From Candidatus Woesearchaeota archaeon (GTDB lineage: Archaea; Nanobdellota; Nanobdellia; Woesearchaeales; UBA10216): a stretch of DNA of 9,040 bases. Numbering within the stretch: position 1 is the stretch's first letter; every line of letters begins with the position of its first letter. The stretch covers positions 1 through 9,040 of the forward strand of contig JAHFTU010000046.1 of assembly GCA_023269295.1 (NCBI GenBank), in the 5' to 3' direction. Both the position numbers and the translations under genes were made by a program. Positions 6,283 through 9,040 of the stretch are shown in pieces. The notes beneath the pieces are model-generated. The model ran no database searches and was not told the origin of the DNA. It saw only the letters and a list, made by a program, of their open reading frames with translations.

Positions 6283-6834
6283 CTACTTCATTGTGCCGTA
6301 AACCACCAACCGCCCTTCATTTCCAGCAAGGTGGTTAACGTATTTCACGTAGCTTTTTCCGGCAACTGCTATGATTAAGCTGTTAGGTGAAGGCGGTAAA
6401 ATCAATTTCTCACCGCTATCAGTGAGGTAAACTGTTGAGCCTCCCCATTCCTGCATCCACTGCGGTGTCATGTCAAAGAAGAGTTCTATGCCTGATGCTT
6501 TTTTCTCATCATGCATCAGCGTGTAGCAGTCTTTGAGAAAGATTCTCACAGAGCATGTAACCTTTTTAATTTTCTTCCCGGTCACCGCTGCTGCGAATGC
6601 CAGGAATTCCCTGCTGCTGAAGAACTTTAGCGCTGGTGAATCTGCCTCAAAGTAGCTGTGCGTATCCCTCACTTCTGACTTTTTGAGCTTGGCTTTGGCA
6701 ACAGCAGCGAGAAATTTCTTATAAGATTCAGGCTCCATGAATCCCTGGACCTGCACGCCTTTCGGGTTGTTCTCAGCAAAGCCGCTGCTGAGCTCCTTCA
6801 TGACTTTCGGTTTCAGAAGCTTCAGGTTTATCAT
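6283..6834 (-). CDS. degenerate 2OG-oxygenase-like protein, probable partner or C-terminal half of the upstream oxygenase
   Basis: The 183-residue protein resembles a double-stranded beta-helix oxygenase domain with altered metal ligands. CYTLMHDEKKASGIELFF aligns by eye with the LLCHDDRLEGRKIAFIL segment of the upstream protein, giving His-x-Glu instead of His-x-Asp. The distal His is replaced by Val (KSYVKYV against KSWHEVE), while an Arg near the end (EGRLVVYG) may keep the 2-oxoglutarate position. This suggests a non-catalytic domain. Tpa1/Ofd1/OGFOD1 proteins consist of a catalytic N-terminal and an inactive C-terminal beta-helix domain in one chain. Here the two halves would be separate genes in the same order. 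The ATG overlaps the upstream stop by one base (TGATG), which points to translational coupling. A simple diverged paralogue is the alternative. Confidence 0.65.
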   Translation of the reverse strand: MINLKLLKPKVMKELSSGFAENNPKGVQVQGFMEPESYKKFLAAVAKAKLKKSEVRDTHSYFEADSPALKFFSSREFLAFAAAVTGKKIKKVTCSVRIFLKDCYTLMHDEKKASGIELFFDMTPQWMQEWGGSTVYLTDSGEKLILPPSPNSLIIAVAGKSYVKYVNHLAGNEGRLVVYGTMK

Positions 6835-7475
6835 CAGTGTAGCCAGCCCCCTATGGTGTAGCGTTTCTTGTCAGCCAGCACTTCTTCTACTTCGTGCCAG
6901 GACTTCTTTGACACGGCAAATATCATCAGAGAGTTTTGCAGCGGCGGGTAGGCGAAGACTTTCTTGTCCGGGTGCCTTCCTTTCGCTGTCAGGAACACCA
7001 ATGCGCCGCCATCTGCTGCAGTAAAAGACTCAGAGAGGTATAGTATAAATGCAATCTTCCTGCCCTCCAGCCGGTCATCGTGGCACAGCAGATAGTCCGT
7101 CTTCTCGTAGAGCGAGCCGGAAACGTCAACAGCTCCTGGCTTTAATCTTATCCCTGAAATTAAGCTTATGAGTTGTGCAAACTGCCCTGATGAAAACATA
7201 GTGACTGCTGCAGCCACAATAGGGTTTCTGGAGTAGAACAGGTTGCCAGTTTGCTTGAACGTGAACAGGTCAGAATCCTTTTTGGCGAAACTTTCCTTTT
7301 TGAGTTCCAGCAGCAGCCGCTTGTGGTTGTCCCAGCCTCTGGTTGGGGCTTGTCGACTTTTGTCGACATTGTCCTTATCCAGAAAGTTTTCTATTACAAC
7401 ATGCGGGAAGGGCTTTCCAGAAATAAATCTCTTGCTCAGCGCAGTTATCTCTTGATTAGAAAAGCCTCGCATCAT
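6834..7475 (-). CDS. 2OG-Fe(II) oxygenase, OGFOD1/Tpa1/Ofd1-type prolyl hydroxylase
   Basis: The 213-residue protein has the full facial triad: H132 and D134 in LLCHDDRLEGRKIAFIL (129-145) and H194 in KSWHEVEEVL (191-200). R205 in KRYTIGGW (204-211) would bind 2-oxoglutarate, and PFPHVVIENFLD (22-33) is typical of the N-terminal beta strand. The CHDD...R..AFILYL and Y.I.GW signatures match the catalytic domain of the Tpa1/Ofd1/OGFOD1 family, which hydroxylates a proline of ribosomal protein uS12 in eukaryotes. A similar target here is inference. Residues 37-50 look like an in-frame 42-nt insertion of a hairpin element; removing them gives a normal FLDKDN-HKRLLLELKK run. No TATA box precedes the start, and the tRNA-Gln 3' end lies 22 nt upstream with no T-run between, so readthrough from the tRNA promoter is possible. 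Confidence 0.85.
   Translation of the reverse strand: MMRGFSNQEITALSKRFISGKPFPHVVIENFLDKDNVDKSRQAPTRGWDNHKRLLLELKKESFAKKDSDLFTFKQTGNLFYSRNPIVAAAVTMFSSGQFAQLISLISGIRLKPGAVDVSGSLYEKTDYLLCHDDRLEGRKIAFILYLSESFTAADGGALVFLTAKGRHPDKKVFAYPPLQNSLMIFAVSKKSWHEVEEVLADKKRYTIGGWLH
7326..7374 (+). repeat. palindromic element inserted in frame in the oxygenase gene (module 1)
   Basis: TTGTCC occurs at 7327-7332 and 7369-7374, exactly 42 nt apart. Between them lie two adjacent hairpins. The first is CCCAGCC-TCT-GGTTGGG (7331-7347, seven pairs, one G-T). The second is GTCGAC-TTTT-GTCGAC (7352-7367). The 42 nt encode residues 37-50 of the oxygenase without a frame change. The order, a variable hairpin followed by a GTCGAC hairpin on the plus strand, is the same as in the three intergenic modules at 7735-8007. 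Confidence 0.65.
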
Positions 7476-7532
7476 TTTAACCTTCCAAGGATTGTGATAG
7501 CCCCGCCCGGATTCGAACCGGGGTCTCCGGCT

Positions 7533-7624
7533 TACTTCACGACCCTTTTAGGAAAAGGGTCGATCGAAAAACGACTGCACTCAGTAGCCGTTTTCTGATT
7601 GACCTCTTTTTTAAAGAGGTCATG
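7533..7624 (-). other. tRNA-Gln intron 2 (between positions 37 and 38), 92 nt
   Basis: Seen directly: the central 4-bp helix is CTTT (exon positions 32-35) with GAAG (7538-7535). The 3-nt bulges are GGC, cut after G37, and TAA, cut before A38. The outer helix is the anticodon stem, and the inner helix is ATGACCT with GGGTCGT (one internal G-U and one terminal). This is a textbook archaeal splicing motif. The intron body holds three strong hairpins: 7601-7621 (nine pairs, 3-nt loop), 7568-7594 (nine pairs at the base) and 7540-7562 (ten pairs, 3-nt loop). The first and third compete with the inner splicing helix. Confidence 0.82.
7541..7600 (+). repeat. two-hairpin segment that appears inserted in tRNA intron 2 (module 2)
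   Basis: Removing these 60 nt leaves a 32-nt intron whose GACCTCTTT/AAAGAGGTC hairpin stacks directly on the splicing motif. The segment holds hairpins 7540-7562 and 7568-7594. The left edge (GACCCTTTTA) resembles the sequence just past the right edge (GACCTCTTTT), with GACC exactly repeated 60 nt apart. It lacks the GTCGAC core of the other modules, so membership of the same family is uncertain. Confidence 0.4.
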
Positions 7625-7640
7625 CCAAAGGCCAGCGTGA

Positions 7641-7667
7641 TTTGTCTCCGAAGCTGTTGCTCCGGAT
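7641..7667 (-). other. tRNA-Gln intron 1 (D-loop), 27 nt
   Basis: The intron folds as TCCGGAGC-AACA-GCTTCGGA (eight pairs, one G-U). Relaxed bulge-helix-bulge: the exon bases GGTC face GACA (three pairs plus G-A), with bulges AAA (cut after the second A) and AAT (cut before T). The outer helix is missing, so this is the HBh' form. Splicing here gives the D-loop AGCGGTCAA followed by TCAC, as in ordinary archaeal tRNA-Gln. CAAATC is repeated at both junctions, 26 nt apart. Confidence 0.72.
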
Positions 7668-7716
7668 TTGACCGCTACACAACGGGGCTGAATATGCGTT
7701 TTGTTATTCTGGGCAG

Positions 7717-7724
7717 TTTTAAAA
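7717..7724 (-). promoter_or_regulatory. TATA box for tRNA-Gln
   Basis: TTTTAAAA on the minus strand is centred about 31 nt upstream of the tRNA 5' end, which gives a short leader to be removed by RNase P. Confidence 0.5.
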
Positions 7725-7734
7725 GGTTGTTGTT

Positions 7735-7812
7735 CACAACGTTTTCCGGGGGCGCTCCCACGTCGTCTTTTGACGAAGGGGCCCAGTCGACTGTTGTCGA
7801 CTTGGGTTTGTG
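7735..7812 (+). repeat. two-hairpin module 3 (intergenic)
   Basis: CACAA (7735-7739) can pair with TTGTG (7808-7812) and encloses two hairpins. The first is 7757-7780, with core TCGTC-TTTT-GACGA. The second is 7782-7806, with core GTCGAC-TGTT-GTCGAC, one flanking A-T pair, a bulged T and a CCC/GGG base. AAAAGG flanks the region at 7721-7726 and 7826-7831, but that may be chance. No open frame here looks coding. It lies between the tRNA promoter and module 4. Confidence 0.5.
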
Positions 7813-7831
7813 AGCTGCAGCGAGCAAAAGG

Positions 7832-7895
7832 GTCCAGTGGACACAATTCCGCAGAAGCGGAATGTGCAGTCGGCTGCTGCCGACTTACACTGGAC
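7832..7895 (+). repeat. two-hairpin module 4, three-way junction (intergenic)
   Basis: An 8-bp base stem GTCCAGTG (7832-7839) with CACTGGAC (7888-7895) encloses two hairpins. The first is 7842-7866, with core TTCCGC-AGAA-GCGGAA extended by CACA/TGTG around a one-base bulge. The second is GTCGGC-TGCT-GCCGAC (7869-7884). The compensated change GTCGAC to GTCGGC/GCCGAC keeps the stem paired, which supports selection on or inheritance of the structure. GCAAAA flanks it at 7824-7829 and 7905-7910. It could instead be an independent structured RNA. Confidence 0.55.
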
Positions 7896-7910
7896 ATATG
7901 CCCGGCAAAA

Positions 7911-7918
7911 CTATAAAA
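7911..7918 (+). promoter_or_regulatory. TATA box for nreA
   Basis: CTATAAAA is preceded by GGCAAAA, a good BRE-like element, on the plus strand. A start about 27 nt downstream (near 7941) would give a leader of about 82 nt before the ATG at 8024. The reverse orientation has a poorer BRE. Confidence 0.55.
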
Positions 7919-7941
7919 ACAGCACAACCTTTTTAGCGAAA

Positions 7942-7996
7942 AACCAAGACGCTTTACAGCGTCTGGGCACAGTCGACCACTGTCGACCTGTGGGTT
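7942..7996 (+). repeat. two-hairpin module 5 in the nreA leader
   Basis: AACC (7942-7945) faces GGTT (7993-7996) around two hairpins. The first is AGACGCT-TTAC-AGCGTCT (7947-7964). The second is 7968-7992, with core GTCGAC-CACT-GTCGAC, a bulged C and a CACA/TGTG base. AAAAAC occurs at 7939-7944 and 8002-8007, 63 nt apart, as a possible but low-complexity direct repeat. The module would make up most of the nreA 5' leader. Confidence 0.55.
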
Positions 7997-8023
7997 GATC
8001 AAAAAACTCAACAAGGGTGTCTT

Positions 8024-9040
8024 ATGATACGGGGCAAGGCAAGCTATCTGAGCAGGTTGTATTCAAAGATGAGCTTCAAGTCTGTTGAGTATTCTGAGAA
8101 GCTGTCCGGCTCTTCGCCGCCTTCTGTTTTTATCGGCCGTTTTGGGTATCCGAGGGTTGCTGTGGGGCCTTTGTTGACTGTAGAGCAGGGTGACAGCAGC
8201 ATCCTTGACCTGCCTGAGGAATGGCTTCCGAAGAACAAGACTGCTTCTGACATTGTTGATTTCAGGATGAAGCTGATAAGGGGGAAGCAGGCAGTGAACA
8301 TCAGGGACCCTGACTCGAGCAGGAAGATTGTGTCAACGTTGCAGGAGATTGCGCTTGCGAAGAATCCTTTGGAGATGGAGGCAGAGTTTAAGAAAAAGCC
8401 AACAGGCAGGTTTTTCCATGAGGAGATGCAGCCGTTCGGGCCAAGCGCCACTTTGAAAAATCTTAACTTGGGCAATAGCAGGTTCAATCCGCAGCTTGGG
8501 AAGGCACATTACGATACGGATTTGAAGGCAAAGGAAGCTGTCATCCAGCTGTACGAGAAAGGTGTCCTCTTCTCGTCAATCCAGAAGGCGTTCAGCACAG
8601 GGGCTTTTGGGCTTGAGAAAAACCGCAAATTAGTTCCGACCAGGTGGAGCATTACTGCTGTTGACAGCGCGCTTTCCAGCCATCTGCTGGAGGAAATCAA
8701 GGCATACGAGCCCATAGAGCAGTTCGGGGTGTATGAGTCAACCACCTTGAACAACCGCTTCATCGTTGTTCTCATGCCAACTTTGTGGAGGTATGAATGG
8801 ATTGAGGCGTTTTTCCCAAACATAGTTGGAGACAAGCTTGAGATTTTTGGCGATTATGAGCGCTTTGGGAGAAAGACAGAATACTCTCCGGTTGGCGGCT
8901 GCTATTACTCGGCGCGGCTGGCTGTTGCTGAAAAGCTCAAAGAGGAGAAAAAACAGGCTGGCGTGATAATCCTGAGGGAAACATACCCGGGCTATATTCC
9001 GTTGGGCGTATTTAATGTTCGTGAGAACGTGCGCCGGGCT
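8024..9040 (+). CDS. nreA: NreA-family archaeal DNA repair protein (3' end outside window)
   Basis: The frame runs from ATG 8024 to the window end, 339 residues. Family hallmarks are SPPSVFIGRFGYPRVAVGP (31-49), PTGRFFHEEMQPFGPSA (126-142), KLVPTRWSITAVDSALS (202-218), GGCYYSARLAVAEKL (291-305) and LRETYPGYIPLGVFNVREN (317-335). Nre proteins take part in archaeal DNA repair, and some bind PCNA through a C-terminal PIP box, which would lie beyond this window. The Cys-rich N-terminal zinc-finger stretch found in many NreA proteins is absent; the visible chain begins MIRGKASYLSRLYSKM. A possible Shine-Dalgarno GGTG (8016-8019) sits 4 nt before the ATG. The frame is open back to TAG 7934-7936 but has no better ATG and no Cys motif. 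The leader contains module 5. Confidence 0.9.
   Translation, partial: MIRGKASYLSRLYSKMSFKSVEYSEKLSGSSPPSVFIGRFGYPRVAVGPLLTVEQGDSSILDLPEEWLPKNKTASDIVDFRMKLIRGKQAVNIRDPDSSRKIVSTLQEIALAKNPLEMEAEFKKKPTGRFFHEEMQPFGPSATLKNLNLGNSRFNPQLGKAHYDTDLKAKEAVIQLYEKGVLFSSIQKAFSTGAFGLEKNRKLVPTRWSITAVDSALSSHLLEEIKAYEPIEQFGVYESTTLNNRFIVVLMPTLWRYEWIEAFFPNIVGDKLEIFGDYERFGRKTEYSPVGGCYYSARLAVAEKLKEEKKQAGVIILRETYPGYIPLGVFNVRENVRRA

Larger units (their letters stand above)
7498..7689 (-). tRNA. tRNA-Gln(UUG), three exons with two introns
   Basis: Exon 1 is 7689-7668 (AGCCCCG TT GTGTAGCGGTCAA), exon 2 is 7640-7625 (TCAC G CTGGC CTTTGG) and exon 3 is 7532-7498. The spliced RNA is 73 nt with no encoded CCA. The acceptor AGCCCCG/CGGGGCT has the A1-U72 pair I associate with archaeal tRNA-Gln, and the discriminator is A. 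The D-stem pairs G10-C25, U11-A24 and G12-C23, with a U13-U22 mismatch. The anticodon stem is CTGGC/GCCGG, the loop CTTTGGA holds anticodon UUG, the variable loop is AGAC, and the T-arm is CCCGG-TTCGAAT-CCGGG. Both exon-intron junction pairs fit bulge-helix-bulge or relaxed forms. The TATA-like box at 7717-7724 lies about 31 nt upstream of the 5' end. Confidence 0.88.

Noticed and set aside
7251..7598. 115-residue plus-strand open frame containing PPGFEPGSPA
   Set aside because: That peptide is the usual false translation of a tRNA T-arm on the other strand, and the rest is antisense to the oxygenase gene.
7326..8007. CRISPR array
   Set aside because: The repeated units are palindromic with variable spacing and length, and there are no identical repeats of CRISPR size or uniform spacers.
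7532..8014. 160-residue minus-strand open frame
   Set aside because: It runs through the tRNA-Gln exons, introns and hairpin modules. The stems explain its composition and there is no family resemblance.
7690..8023. RNase P RNA, SRP RNA or a second tRNA in the intergenic region
   Set aside because: I found no T-arm sequence, no RNase P P4 consensus and no SRP helix 8 motif. The region is explained by separate two-hairpin modules.

Overview
The window looks archaeal, most likely from a DPANN-type genome. It carries an NreA-family protein, a tRNA-Gln with bulge-helix-bulge introns, and TATA boxes centred about 26-27 nt upstream of start codons, which is the layout of leaderless archaeal transcripts. 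The genes are small and tightly packed. The lineage within archaea is inferred from this style and not proven by any single gene.

Layout. Positions 1-351 hold the C-terminal end of a GT4-type glycosyltransferase (+). From 411 to 4061 there is a minus-strand block of membrane and envelope-type genes: a small four-helix membrane protein, a UbiA-superfamily prenyltransferase one base downstream of a PAP2 phosphatase, a permuted papain-like (YiiX/C92-type) hydrolase, and a large alpha/beta hydrolase. Then come a COG1926-type phosphoribosyltransferase (+) and, converging on it with a 4-nt stop overlap, a zinc-ribbon protein followed by a 57-residue two-helix membrane protein (-). Next is a two-gene nickel superoxide dismutase unit (+): sodN and its S26-type maturation protease. 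Converging on that are two overlapping minus-strand genes that look like the catalytic and C-terminal halves of an OGFOD1/Tpa1/Ofd1-type 2-oxoglutarate oxygenase. Upstream of them on the same strand lies a tRNA-Gln(UUG) gene in three exons. The window ends inside an nreA-like gene (+).

The most unusual part is 7326-8007. It holds several short two-hairpin modules. Four of them share one architecture in the same orientation: a variable hairpin followed by a hairpin GTCGRC-N4-GYCGAC. One copy sits in frame inside the oxygenase gene between 6-nt direct repeats, and three fill the intergenic region and the nreA leader. A further, diverged two-hairpin insert appears to enlarge the anticodon-loop intron of the tRNA, and the D-loop intron is also a hairpin between 6-nt direct repeats. 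I read this as a small palindromic mobile-element family, resembling Rickettsia palindromic elements in behaviour, that has colonised a tRNA locus and may be tied to the origin or growth of its introns. This is inference from the sequence alone.

How the genes fit together: the 411-4061 block plus the glycosyltransferase suggests polyprenyl-phosphate-linked sugar or envelope metabolism. The SodN/SodX pair gives superoxide defence. The oxygenase pair and tRNA-Gln relate to translation. Nre relates to DNA repair.
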